From Desulfobacteraceae bacterium (GTDB taxonomy: Bacteria; Desulfobacterota; Desulfobacteria; Desulfobacterales; Desulfosarcinaceae): DNA of 5,593 bases. Positions 1-5,593 of the stretch are shown piece after piece. Each line of letters begins with the position of its first letter. The first letter of the stretch is position 1. The position numbers and the translations under genes were made by a program. Location of the stretch: NCBI GenBank assembly GCA_027025615.1, contig JALVQM010000191.1, positions 1 to 5,593 on the forward strand, given 5' to 3'. The notes beneath the pieces were generated by a model. It did not search any database. It was not told the origin of the DNA and saw only the letters and a list, made by a program, of their open reading frames with translations.

Positions 1-1
1 T

Positions 2-1429
2 GATCCGGAAACCTTCATGAAGGTCGCCACCGAAGTGGCCGCAAAAAAACCGGTCCTGGCCATGAAAGCCGGACGGACGGCGGAAGGTGCAAAGGCCGCG
101 GCGTCCCATACAGGGGGACTTGCCAAGGAAGATATTGCCACAGATCTGATTTTTCAAAAGGCCGGTATCCTCGACTTCAGGGATGAAGGCCAGCTAATCA
201 ATGCCGCTGCCGCCTTTGCCAGTCAACCCATTCCCAGGGGCAACCGGGTCGGTATCATTACTAACACCGGCGGTCCGGCGGTCATTGCCACAGATGTGCT
301 CGTAGCGGCAGGTTTGAAAATTCCACCTCTTTCGGGAAAAACCGAAGCCTTCCTTAAAGAGCGGCTTTTTCCGGAAGCATCGGTCCACAACCCGGTAGAC
401 GTTTTGGCTACAGGGACTGCTGACCATTACAGGGCCTGCCTTGATGCCATGATGGAAGACGACAACTTTGACTGCGTCTTTGTAAACTTTGTCACGCCGT
501 TCTTCGTGGATACTGACAGCATAGCAAAACAGATCGTCGAAGTCAGCAAGCAGCAACGCAAACCCATCGTCTGTAACCTGATGACCGACCGCCGCCAGTG
601 GACAGAGACGGTTCGTATTCTGCAAGAAGGCGGTGTGCCCTGCTTTGCCCTTCCAAGCGAGGCTGCCCGCGCCCTGTCTGCAATGGTACGCTATCGCCAA
701 ATCCTCGACCAGGACAAGGGAACGGTTAAAGTCTTTGATGATGTGGATTCAAAGACCGCCAGGGATATTATTTCCAAGGCCGGCGAAGCCGGACGGAAAA
801 TGCTTACCGCCGCTGAAGTATACGGCATCTGTGATGCATACAAGATTCCCACAGCTGCCTGGGCCGTGGCCGATGATGCAGAAAGTGCCGTCAAGGCTGC
901 CGGGAAAATAGGATACCCCGTGGTTATCAAGGCCGACTCTGAATCAATCGTGCACAAAAGCGATATGGGGGCCGTTGCTCTCAACTTGGAAAACGACGAT
1001 GCCGTCGGCAAAGCGGTCAAAGATATGCAGGCCAAGTTTGATGCCCCGGATTTAAAGTTTTTCATTCAGAAATTCACACCCGGCGGTCTTGAAGTAATTA
1101 TGGGCGCCAAGGCTGAACCAGGCCTGGGCCACATCATCATGTTCGGGCTGGGTGGAATTTATGTTGAGGTAATGAAAGACGTTGTTTTCAACCTTACACC
1201 GGTCACTGATGCCGAGGCAAAACGAATGCTGGACAACATCAAGGGTTCCGCCCTGCTTGCAGGCGTACGCGGACAGGCCGGGGTGGACAGAGCCACCCTG
1301 ATTGAAACCATTCAGCGCCTGTCTCAACTTGTAAGCGATTGTCCCCAAATTACCGAACTAGACTTAAATCCGGTAATGGCCTTTGAAGACAAAATAAGGG
1401 CTGTTGACGCTCGCATCGCCATCGGATAA
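2..1429 (+). CDS. Acyl-CoA synthetase, ADP (NDP)-forming, C-terminal part (5' truncated by window edge)
   Basis: This enzyme interconverts acyl-CoA + ADP + Pi with acid + CoA + ATP in the cytoplasm, as in acetate--CoA ligase (ADP-forming). The reading frame is open from base 2, and family-typical sequence (DPETFMKVA) precedes the first ATG at 17, so the true start lies upstream. About 475 residues are visible of a family length near 700; the N-terminal CoA-binding domain is missing. Visible parts are the succinyl-CoA-ligase-like region with KAGRT and the SHTG motif, whose His (codon 107-109) is the expected phosphohistidine, then a second flavodoxin-like subdomain (GIITNTGGPAV). From about base 800 an ATP-grasp domain follows, with HKSDMGAV (His codon 953-955, matching the second catalytic His of the family), FGLGGIYVEV and the metal-site ELDLNP near the C-terminus. 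All key motifs in the visible part look intact. It is the first of three same-strand genes, 73 bases before the acyl-CoA ligase. The family call is firm; the acyl substrate cannot be read from sequence. Confidence 0.93.
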   Translation, partial: DPETFMKVATEVAAKKPVLAMKAGRTAEGAKAAASHTGGLAKEDIATDLIFQKAGILDFRDEGQLINAAAAFASQPIPRGNRVGIITNTGGPAVIATDVLVAAGLKIPPLSGKTEAFLKERLFPEASVHNPVDVLATGTADHYRACLDAMMEDDNFDCVFVNFVTPFFVDTDSIAKQIVEVSKQQRKPIVCNLMTDRRQWTETVRILQEGGVPCFALPSEAARALSAMVRYRQILDQDKGTVKVFDDVDSKTARDIISKAGEAGRKMLTAAEVYGICDAYKIPTAAWAVADDAESAVKAAGKIGYPVVIKADSESIVHKSDMGAVALNLENDDAVGKAVKDMQAKFDAPDLKFFIQKFTPGGLEVIMGAKAEPGLGHIIMFGLGGIYVEVMKDVVFNLTPVTDAEAKRMLDNIKGSALLAGVRGQAGVDRATLIETIQRLSQLVSDCPQITELDLNPVMAFEDKIRAVDARIAIG

Positions 1430-1444
1430 TTCAACAACTTACCT

Positions 1445-1471
1445 GCGGCGGGTTGTAATGCAACCCGCCGC
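1445..1471 (+). repeat. Perfect 11-bp stem-loop between the two acyl-CoA-forming genes
   Basis: The arms GCGGCGGGTTG (1445-1455) and CAACCCGCCGC (1461-1471) pair perfectly around a 5-base loop (TAATG). It starts 15 bases after the stop of the ADP-forming synthetase and ends 31 bases before the ligase start. No T-run follows on either strand, so it is not a canonical intrinsic terminator. It may stabilise or separate segments of a shared transcript, or cause partial termination. The structure is read directly; the role is inference. Confidence 0.7.
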
Positions 1472-1491
1472 TCAGCAAATAACCGCAACCT

Positions 1492-1497
1492 GGGGAG
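1492..1497 (+). promoter_or_regulatory. Ribosome binding site that fixes the ligase start
   Basis: GGGGAG lies 5 bases before the ATG at 1503. It supports that start over the in-frame ATG at 1404, which lies inside the preceding gene and would force translation through the 11-bp stem-loop. Confidence 0.7.
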
Positions 1498-1502
1498 ATA
1501 CC

Positions 1503-3050
1503 ATGGCTCACTGGCTCAACTTCGGTCAAATACTTAAAGTCAATGCCAAGAAATTCCCGCGTACTGTTGCCTTGAAAGACGCCGGGCGCAGCTTCACCTA
1601 TCCTGAAGTAAACTCGCGGGTCAACCGTCTGTCCAACGCACTGCTGTCGTTAGGGTTGGCCAAAGGGGAAAAAGTAGCCGTCCTGATGGAAAACAGCATC
1701 GAGATCATTGAACTTTACCTGGCCACCGCTAAAACCGGACTGGTGATTGTACCGATAAACTTCCGGCTGGTATCTCACGAAATCGAATACATCCTGAATA
1801 ACTCCGACGCCAGGGCCCTGGTTGTTCACGACGAATTCACAGATCAAATTGATCCCATCAAAACGTCGTGTCCACATATTTTGCCTGACAACTACATAGT
1901 TGTCGGCCAGGATGTTGAAGGCTACCGTAACTACGATGATTTCATCTCCGGGTCATCAGAAAAAGAACCTGAATGTGAAGTTATGCCGGAAGATGTCTGG
2001 ATCCTGATATATACCTCCGGTACCACTGGAAAACCCAAGGGAGTCGTCAGGACCCATGAATCCCACATCGCCTTTTACCTGATAAATGCGGTAGACTTCG
2101 GGTTTAACGAACATGATATCTGCATGAACGTAATGCCTCTGTGCCACATTAACTCCACTTTCTTTACCTTCACTTTCACATACATCGGCGCCTCGGTTTA
2201 CATTCATCCCGCCCGCTCTTTCAGACCTGAAGAAATCCTGGAAATAGTCGAAAAGGAGAAAATCACCTTTATCTCCCTGATACCGACTCATTACAACCTG
2301 ATCCTGAACGTATCCGAACAGGGCCGCAAACGTGATGTAAGTTCTATACGCAAGCTTCTTTGTTCGTCTGCCCCTGTGCGGCGCAATATGAAAAAGGCCA
2401 TCATGGAATTTTTCCCGGGGGTCGAACTCTACGAAGGTTACGGTTCGACTGAAGCAGGCATTGTGACCGTCCTCAAACCTGAAGATCAAATGCGCAAACT
2501 GGGATCAATCGGGTTTGAATCACTTGGGACCGACTTTGTCAAAATTCTTGACGAAAACGGAAGGCAAGTGCCTGTCGGAGAAGTTGGAGAAATATATTCT
2601 CGTGGCCCGATGTTGTTCAGGGAATATTACAAACTGCCTGAAAAGACAGCCGCCTCTTTTAAAGGGGAATGGTTTTCCGCCGGTGACATGGGTAAATCTG
2701 ATGAAGAGGGGTACTATTACATAGTAGACCGCAAAGACAATATGATCATAACAGGCGGTGAACACGTATATCCCAGTGAAGTAGAAGAAATAATAGGCGG
2801 TCATCCTGATGTCTTCGACGTAGCAGTCATCGCCCTGCCTGACCCCAAGTGGGGAGAAAAAGTAGTCGGAATCGTAATTCCCAAAGAAGATTCGTCTATA
2901 AAGGAAGATGAACTTTTAAGCTGGTGTCGGGACAAAATGGCGGCCTATAAGCGGCCGAAACAAATCTTTTTCATCAATCAGGAAGAAATGCCGCGTACGG
3001 CCACCGGCAAAATTCTGCACCGTATATTGCGCGAAAAATTCAGTAGCTGA
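1503..3050 (+). CDS. AMP-forming acyl-CoA ligase (class I adenylate-forming enzyme)
   Basis: This cytoplasmic enzyme activates a carboxylic acid to its acyl-CoA through an acyl-adenylate, consuming ATP to AMP + PPi. The product is 515 residues, normal for medium-chain, aromatic or crotonobetaine-type ligases. Family motifs appear in order: the phosphate-binding loop YTSGTTGKPKG (residues 170-180), YGSTEAG (313-319), the hinge region with Asp409-Arg410-Lys411 (IVDRKDNMIITGGEHVYPSE), and the C-terminal PRTATGK, whose Lys503 is the expected adenylation lysine. The start at 1503 is chosen for its ribosome binding site and because MAHWLNFGQIL gives a usual family N-terminus; the in-frame extension to 1404 overlaps the upstream gene and lacks family character. 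It lies between an ADP-forming synthetase and a thiolase, suggesting that it feeds a beta-oxidation-like route. Substrate (fatty, aromatic or alicyclic acid) is undetermined. Confidence 0.94.
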   Translation: MAHWLNFGQILKVNAKKFPRTVALKDAGRSFTYPEVNSRVNRLSNALLSLGLAKGEKVAVLMENSIEIIELYLATAKTGLVIVPINFRLVSHEIEYILNNSDARALVVHDEFTDQIDPIKTSCPHILPDNYIVVGQDVEGYRNYDDFISGSSEKEPECEVMPEDVWILIYTSGTTGKPKGVVRTHESHIAFYLINAVDFGFNEHDICMNVMPLCHINSTFFTFTFTYIGASVYIHPARSFRPEEILEIVEKEKITFISLIPTHYNLILNVSEQGRKRDVSSIRKLLCSSAPVRRNMKKAIMEFFPGVELYEGYGSTEAGIVTVLKPEDQMRKLGSIGFESLGTDFVKILDENGRQVPVGEVGEIYSRGPMLFREYYKLPEKTAASFKGEWFSAGDMGKSDEEGYYYIVDRKDNMIITGGEHVYPSEVEEIIGGHPDVFDVAVIALPDPKWGEKVVGIVIPKEDSSIKEDELLSWCRDKMAAYKRPKQIFFINQEEMPRTATGKILHRILREKFSS

Positions 3051-3082
3051 CTAATCTGAAAATATTGAGTTCATTTAATTCA

Positions 3083-3090
3083 AAAGGAGG
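3083..3090 (+). promoter_or_regulatory. Strong ribosome binding site of the thiolase gene
   Basis: AAAGGAGG, a near-perfect match to the anti-Shine-Dalgarno sequence, sits 6 bases before the ATG at 3097. It supports this start over the internal ATG at 3166. Confidence 0.85.
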
Positions 3091-3096
3091 TTTTGC

Positions 3097-4290
3097 ATGC
3101 TAACCAAGGCGTTCATCCCCTACAAGGGCTATTTCAGCACCCCGTTTTGTCGCTGGCAGGGTTCCATGGCCAACGAAAACAGCATCAAGCTGGGAGCCAT
3201 AACCGCCAAGCGCTGGCTGGCAGAAAAAAGCTTAGACCCGGAAATGTTTGATTACCTGGTTTTCGGCAACACCATCGGCCAGTTGCACCAGTTCTACGCT
3301 GCTCCCTGGGCGGCTGCCCTTATGGGAGCAGGTCACGTTCCTGGAATAGCAATCAGCCAGGCATGCACCACAGGCACCACCTGTATCTTCCAGGCCGCAG
3401 TTGGAGTTGAAACCGGGCTTTTTAAAACTCCTTTCGTTCTGACCACTGACCGTACCTCCAACGGGCCTCATACCATCTGGCCCAATCCCAACGGCCCGGG
3501 CGGAGAGGTGATTTCTGAAAACTGGTTGATGGACAACTTCAACAGTGACCCCAACGTCGGCCTGAAAATGATAGAAACCGCCGAAAACGTAGCCAAGGAA
3601 GAAGGTTTTACCAAGGAACAATGCGACGAGCTGGCCCTCAGGCGTTACGAACAATACCTCATGTCCCTGGACAATGAACGTGAATTTCAAAAACGGTACA
3701 TGTTCCCGGCTGAAATCAGAATCTCGCGGAAAAAGACAGTCATGGTGGAAGAAGATGAAGGTATAATGCCTTCAACCAGGGAAGGCCTGGCTTCCTTGAA
3801 ACCGCTTATACCCGGCGGGGTACTGAGTTTCGGCGCACAGACACACCCGGCTGACGGCAATGCCAGCATGATCGTTACCACAAGGGAAAAAGCGGAAGAA
3901 CTGAGCGCTGACAAAGCAGTGACCATTCAGGTCATCAGTTATGGTTTCACCCGTGAGCGCAAGGGGTACATGGCGGCAGCTCCGGTACCGGCGGCCAAGA
4001 TGGCGCTGGAACGGGCAGGGCTAAAGATCGGTGACATCAAGATAATCAAGACCCATAACCCATTTGTAGTTAACGATCTGAACTTTGCCAAGAAAATGGG
4101 GATCGAGGCTGAAAATTTTAATAACTACGGCTCATCCTTGATTTACGGTCACCCCCAGGGATCAACGGCAACCAGGCTGATTATCGAGGGAATCGAAGAG
4201 ACGGTAATGGCCGGCGGTGGCTACTTCCTGTGGACCGGCTGTGCCGCCGGAGACTGTGGGGCTTCACTTGTTCTGAAAATAGACACATGA
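3097..4290 (+). CDS. Thiolase family protein (acetyl-CoA acetyltransferase-like)
   Basis: Thiolases cleave 3-ketoacyl-CoA with CoA, or condense two acyl-CoAs, in the cytoplasm. The product is 397 residues, the normal family length of about 390-400. The nucleophilic Cys90 lies in SQACTTGTT, the catalytic His352 in YGHPQG, and the second catalytic Cys382 in GCAAGDCG near the C-terminus. THPADGNAS (about 250) matches the family's nucleotide-loop region. The usual NEAF (or HDCF in SCP2-type) motif is replaced by His320-Asn-Pro-Phe, and the N-terminus has YFSTPFCRWQGS instead of the common RTPFG-type stretch, so this is a divergent branch rather than a classical PhaA/AtoB enzyme. Its position 46 bases after an acyl-CoA ligase suggests the final cleavage step of acid degradation. 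The thiolase fold is clear; substrate and direction are not. Confidence 0.9.
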   Translation: MLTKAFIPYKGYFSTPFCRWQGSMANENSIKLGAITAKRWLAEKSLDPEMFDYLVFGNTIGQLHQFYAAPWAAALMGAGHVPGIAISQACTTGTTCIFQAAVGVETGLFKTPFVLTTDRTSNGPHTIWPNPNGPGGEVISENWLMDNFNSDPNVGLKMIETAENVAKEEGFTKEQCDELALRRYEQYLMSLDNEREFQKRYMFPAEIRISRKKTVMVEEDEGIMPSTREGLASLKPLIPGGVLSFGAQTHPADGNASMIVTTREKAEELSADKAVTIQVISYGFTRERKGYMAAAPVPAAKMALERAGLKIGDIKIIKTHNPFVVNDLNFAKKMGIEAENFNNYGSSLIYGHPQGSTATRLIIEGIEETVMAGGGYFLWTGCAAGDCGASLVLKIDT

Positions 4291-4354
4291 TTTGTGTTTG
4301 ACAGGTCAATCATGGCCAAAAGCCTCACCCGGTTCCACCGGCACCTTCCATGGT

Positions 4355-4383
4355 AAGGGGCTGCCTATAATGGGCAGCCCCTT
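4355..4383 (+). terminator. Probable weak intrinsic terminator after the thiolase gene
   Basis: The arms AAGGGGCTGCC (4355-4365) and GGCAGCCCCTT (4373-4383) form a perfect 11-bp stem with a 7-base loop (TATAATG), 64 bases after the thiolase stop. Only a short T stretch (CTTTGAT) follows, so termination could be weak. No T-run flanks it in the minus direction, so it fits the plus-strand operon better than the convergent flavodoxin gene. The rest of the gap 4291-4471 shows no gene. Confidence 0.55.
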
Positions 4384-4471
4384 TGATATGGAACGCCAAA
4401 TACTAAAAAAGATAGAAAGGCAGTTTAGGTTCAGAATCAAGGGCCCATCCCGGTGTGCCCTCAGAACACAA

Positions 4472-4954
4472 TTATATCCCAACCGCCTGGCGGAATGCAT
4501 TTTGTAATGCTTCCAGATCATTCTGATCCGGGTGACCAACAGCCGTATCGGCATCTCCGATCCACGGTGGAGGGGTCGGCTTGGCTTTTACTTTTTCCAG
4601 AACCTTGGGATTAACCTCTCCCTGACAGGTAAAAGAACCGATTACCTCCGCATCCGCCAAAAGTCCCCGGGCATGTTCCAAGGCCCCCTTGACATGGTCA
4701 CTACCGGCGGCAGCTCCATGGGTCGCAAACAGAAAGACCTTGGTGTTTTTCACTTTGGCCATGTACTCGGTCGACTTGGGATCAGGCTTTCCGGCCTGAA
4801 ACCAAAACCCGACGGCTACCAGGTCATATCCGGCAGGATCCGGGGCTTCTGCTACGGGATAGATTTCCTTTTCACCGCTCAAGGTTTCATATAGTGCTTC
4901 TGCCAATTTTTTGGTGTTGCCTGTCTGGCTGGAATAAACAACCAAAGCTTTCAT
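4472..4954 (-). CDS. Flavodoxin family protein (BilS-like)
   Basis: This is a small soluble FMN-binding electron carrier of 160 residues, typical for a single-domain flavodoxin. The N-terminus MKALVVYSSQTGNTKKLAEA is the first beta strand plus the phosphate-binding loop (Ser8-Ser9-Gln10-Thr11-Gly12-Asn13-Thr14). GFWFQAGKPDP (49-59) and FLFATHGAA (74-82) match the flavin-contacting loops, and SFTCQGEVNPKVLE (107-120) with Cys110 is typical of the subgroup of short flavodoxin-like proteins that includes BilS, the partner of the gut bilirubin reductase BilR. No BilR-like reductase is present, so a bilirubin role is not supported here. The gene converges on the thiolase gene and follows the MoaD-like gene after 172 bases, with its own predicted promoter. 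The start at 4954 has a GGGGAAGG site 4 bases upstream. The fold is certain; the partner is unknown. Confidence 0.9.
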   Translation of the reverse strand: MKALVVYSSQTGNTKKLAEALYETLSGEKEIYPVAEAPDPAGYDLVAVGFWFQAGKPDPKSTEYMAKVKNTKVFLFATHGAAAGSDHVKGALEHARGLLADAEVIGSFTCQGEVNPKVLEKVKAKPTPPPWIGDADTAVGHPDQNDLEALQNAFRQAVGI

Positions 4955-4958
4955 AATG

Positions 4959-4966
4959 CCTTCCCC
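4959..4966 (-). promoter_or_regulatory. Ribosome binding site of the flavodoxin gene
   Basis: On the minus strand GGGGAAGG precedes the ATG at 4954 by 4 bases. Its GGGG part lies at about the usual 8-base distance, so either half could pair with the 16S rRNA 3' end. Confidence 0.6.
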
Positions 4967-5056
4967 TTTTCTTTGATGGTTTCGCTACAAATTTTCACTA
5001 TAAGTTACCTCTGTTTCCCATTGCTCAGGGCAAAACAAGTTGTCCTGATCTGCTTT

Positions 5057-5070
5057 CAAGAGAACTCTTG
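5057..5070. promoter_or_regulatory. Palindrome at predicted transcription start, candidate operator
   Basis: CAAGAG-AA-CTCTTG is a perfect 6-bp inverted repeat with a 2-base centre. It covers about +1 to +14 relative to the predicted flavodoxin promoter, a common place for a repressor site. The loop is too short for a stable RNA hairpin, so a DNA-binding protein is the likelier reader. The role is inference. Confidence 0.35.
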
Positions 5071-5076
5071 GAACAT

Positions 5077-5105
5077 ATTATGGTTACAATCCGGGAGGGT
5101 TTCAA
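5077..5105 (-). promoter_or_regulatory. Predicted sigma-70/sigma-A type promoter for the flavodoxin gene
   Basis: Reading the minus strand, TTGAAA (5105-5100) and CATAAT (5082-5077) are separated by exactly 17 bases; each box matches the consensus at 5 of 6 positions. Transcription would start near 5070 and give a leader of about 115 bases before the flavodoxin ATG. The promoter lies just after the MoaD-like gene, implying that the flavodoxin can be expressed independently of the upstream Fe-S/MoaD pair. No terminator hairpin is visible between the two genes, so read-through is also possible. Confidence 0.5.
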
Positions 5106-5126
5106 GATAAATCTCATAATAAAATT

Positions 5127-5414
5127 TCATCCCCCTGCCGCCATAAGCATCAGAATCACCCTGTCACCTTTTGAAAGTCGCTGAGCTTCCAGTCCGCTTT
5201 CCCTGGACAAAGCCTTTCCATTGACAATCACCTGGATCGTATAATCCAACAATCCGTTTTCAGCCAGGAGCAGCCTGGCAGCCGTGAGCCCGTATCTATC
5301 GACGACATAGTCGACAAGCTGACCAACGGTTTCAGGGTGGGGGTCAATTCTTAAATGTTTCCCGGATAATCCGGACAAATCCGGAAGGCCTACCAACTGT
5401 AAATCCAGACTCAT
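5127..5414 (-). CDS. MoaD/ThiS family protein (ubiquitin-like sulfur carrier type)
   Basis: This is a 95-residue beta-grasp protein of the MoaD/ThiS type. MoaD-like proteins carry sulfur as a C-terminal thiocarboxylate, for example in molybdopterin or tungstopterin synthesis. The C-terminus ends exactly in Ala-Ala-Gly-Gly, the required carrier tail, preceded by the family-typical LSKGDRVILMLM strand; IQVIVNGKAL (60-69) is the usual central strand. The start at 5414 is preferred over the in-frame ATG at 5510 for three reasons: the extra 32 residues are out-of-frame translation of the ferredoxin gene, the ATG overlaps that gene's TGA as ATGA, and AGAGGG lies 8 bases upstream. Such genes often accompany aldehyde:ferredoxin oxidoreductase loci, which fits the adjoining Fe-S subunit. 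It could alternatively serve another sulfur-transfer pathway. Family confidence is high; pathway assignment is moderate. Confidence 0.85.
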   Translation of the reverse strand: MSLDLQLVGLPDLSGLSGKHLRIDPHPETVGQLVDYVVDRYGLTAARLLLAENGLLDYTIQVIVNGKALSRESGLEAQRLSKGDRVILMLMAAGG

Positions 5415-5593
5415 CTGTCTTGCCCTCTGTATTGTGGGTCTGATTTGCGGGCTGCAAACACAATGGCCATACTGTCGCAAAAACGGGCACACTGGGGATT
5501 CCCCTGGCATAAATCACACACCAGGGGCTTGCCTGCCCTGGTATCAAATTGCAAGGCCCCAAAGGGACAAGCTTCGACACACTTGCCACATCC
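5411..5593 (-). CDS. 4Fe-4S dicluster ferredoxin-like subunit, C-terminal fragment (truncated by window edge)
   Basis: The minus-strand frame entering at 5593 reads 60 residues to a TGA at 5413-5411. They begin GCGKCVEACPFGALQFD, the end of a CxxCxxCxxxCP cluster motif whose first Cys lies just outside the window. KPLVCDLCQGNPQCARFC follows, giving Cys26, 29, 35 and 39 (CxxCx5CxxxC) for a second [4Fe-4S] cluster. This arrangement is typical of HycB/AOR-type electron-transfer subunits, which pass electrons between an oxidoreductase and ferredoxin in the cytoplasm. The last Cys is followed by Asp where Pro is usual. A polar tail (RKSDPQYRGQDR) ends the protein. Its stop overlaps the MoaD-like start by four bases (ATGA), implying translational coupling. 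An aldehyde:ferredoxin oxidoreductase catalytic subunit is expected nearby but is not visible. Confidence 0.85.
   Translation of the reverse strand, partial: GCGKCVEACPFGALQFDTRAGKPLVCDLCQGNPQCARFCDSMAIVFAARKSDPQYRGQDR

Noticed and set aside
194..700. Minus-strand open frame of 168 codons
   Set aside because: It lies wholly opposite the intact ADP-forming synthetase and its translation has no recognisable domain.
1404..1502. In-frame N-terminal extension of the acyl-CoA ligase from the ATG at 1404
   Set aside because: It overlaps the end of the preceding gene, spans the stem-loop, has no family similarity, and the ATG at 1503 has a good ribosome binding site.
1956..2489. Minus-strand open frame of 177 codons
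   Set aside because: It is antisense to core motifs of the acyl-CoA ligase and shows no family motif of its own.
3066..3083. Imperfect AT-rich inverted repeat (TTGAGTT / AATTCAA) just before the thiolase ribosome binding site
   Set aside because: It has one mismatch in a short A/T-rich stem, easily found by chance in an intergenic gap; no terminator or operator case can be made.
3232..3690. Minus-strand open frame of 152 codons opposite the thiolase
   Set aside because: The plus strand encodes a full thiolase with all catalytic residues here; the antisense product is unrecognisable.
4440..4462. AGGGC / GCCCT inverted repeat downstream of the flavodoxin stop
   Set aside because: The stem is only five base pairs with a 12-base loop and no adjacent T-run in either direction, so it is not a convincing terminator.
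4532..4894. Plus-strand open frame of 120 codons opposite the flavodoxin
   Set aside because: The minus strand encodes a complete flavodoxin with a ribosome binding site; the plus-strand product has no motifs.
5415..5510. In-frame N-terminal extension of the MoaD-like protein
   Set aside because: These bases encode the Cys-rich ferredoxin end in another frame; the ATGA overlap and AGAGGG site favour the start at 5414.
5344..5589. Minus-strand open frame of 81 codons at the right edge
   Set aside because: It is the third frame over the ferredoxin and MoaD-like genes and has no recognisable protein features.
1..5593. CRISPR arrays, insertion sequences, tRNA or rRNA genes
   Set aside because: No regularly spaced direct repeats, transposase motifs or structural RNA signatures were seen; nearly all bases fall in ordinary metabolic genes.

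Overview
The window reads as ordinary metabolic DNA from an anaerobic bacterium, and no previously undescribed system is visible. Strong AAGGAGG-type ribosome binding sites, two acyl-CoA-forming enzymes beside a thiolase, a stand-alone flavodoxin and part of a probable tungsten/molybdenum aldehyde oxidoreductase module fit an acid-degrading or fermentative anaerobe. A Peptococcaceae-like member of the Bacillota is my best guess. That assignment is inference from gene content and was not tested by any search.

Layout. The plus strand (1-4290) carries three genes in one direction: the C-terminal two thirds of an ADP-forming acyl-CoA synthetase (cut by the left edge), an AMP-forming acyl-CoA ligase starting at 1503, and a thiolase starting at 3097. 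The gaps are 73 and 46 bases. The first gap holds a perfect 11-bp stem-loop without a T-run. The thiolase is followed by a perfect 11-bp hairpin that may be a weak terminator, inside a 181-base convergent gap. The minus strand (4472-5593) carries, in transcription order, the C-terminal end of a two-cluster [4Fe-4S] ferredoxin-like subunit (cut by the right edge and lacking a start codon in the window), a MoaD/ThiS-type protein ending in Gly-Gly and joined to it by an ATGA overlap, and then, after a 172-base gap with a good predicted promoter and a palindrome at the predicted start site, a flavodoxin-family protein resembling BilS.

How the genes may work together. The plus-strand genes look like one fatty- or aromatic-acid pathway block. 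The AMP-forming ligase would activate a carboxylic acid, the thiolase would cleave a 3-ketoacyl-CoA (or run in reverse), and the ADP-forming synthetase would interconvert an acyl-CoA with its acid while making or using ATP. The minus-strand Fe-S/MoaD pair looks like the accessory part of an aldehyde:ferredoxin oxidoreductase-type locus whose catalytic subunit is not in the window. The flavodoxin appears to have its own promoter and may be an independent electron carrier.
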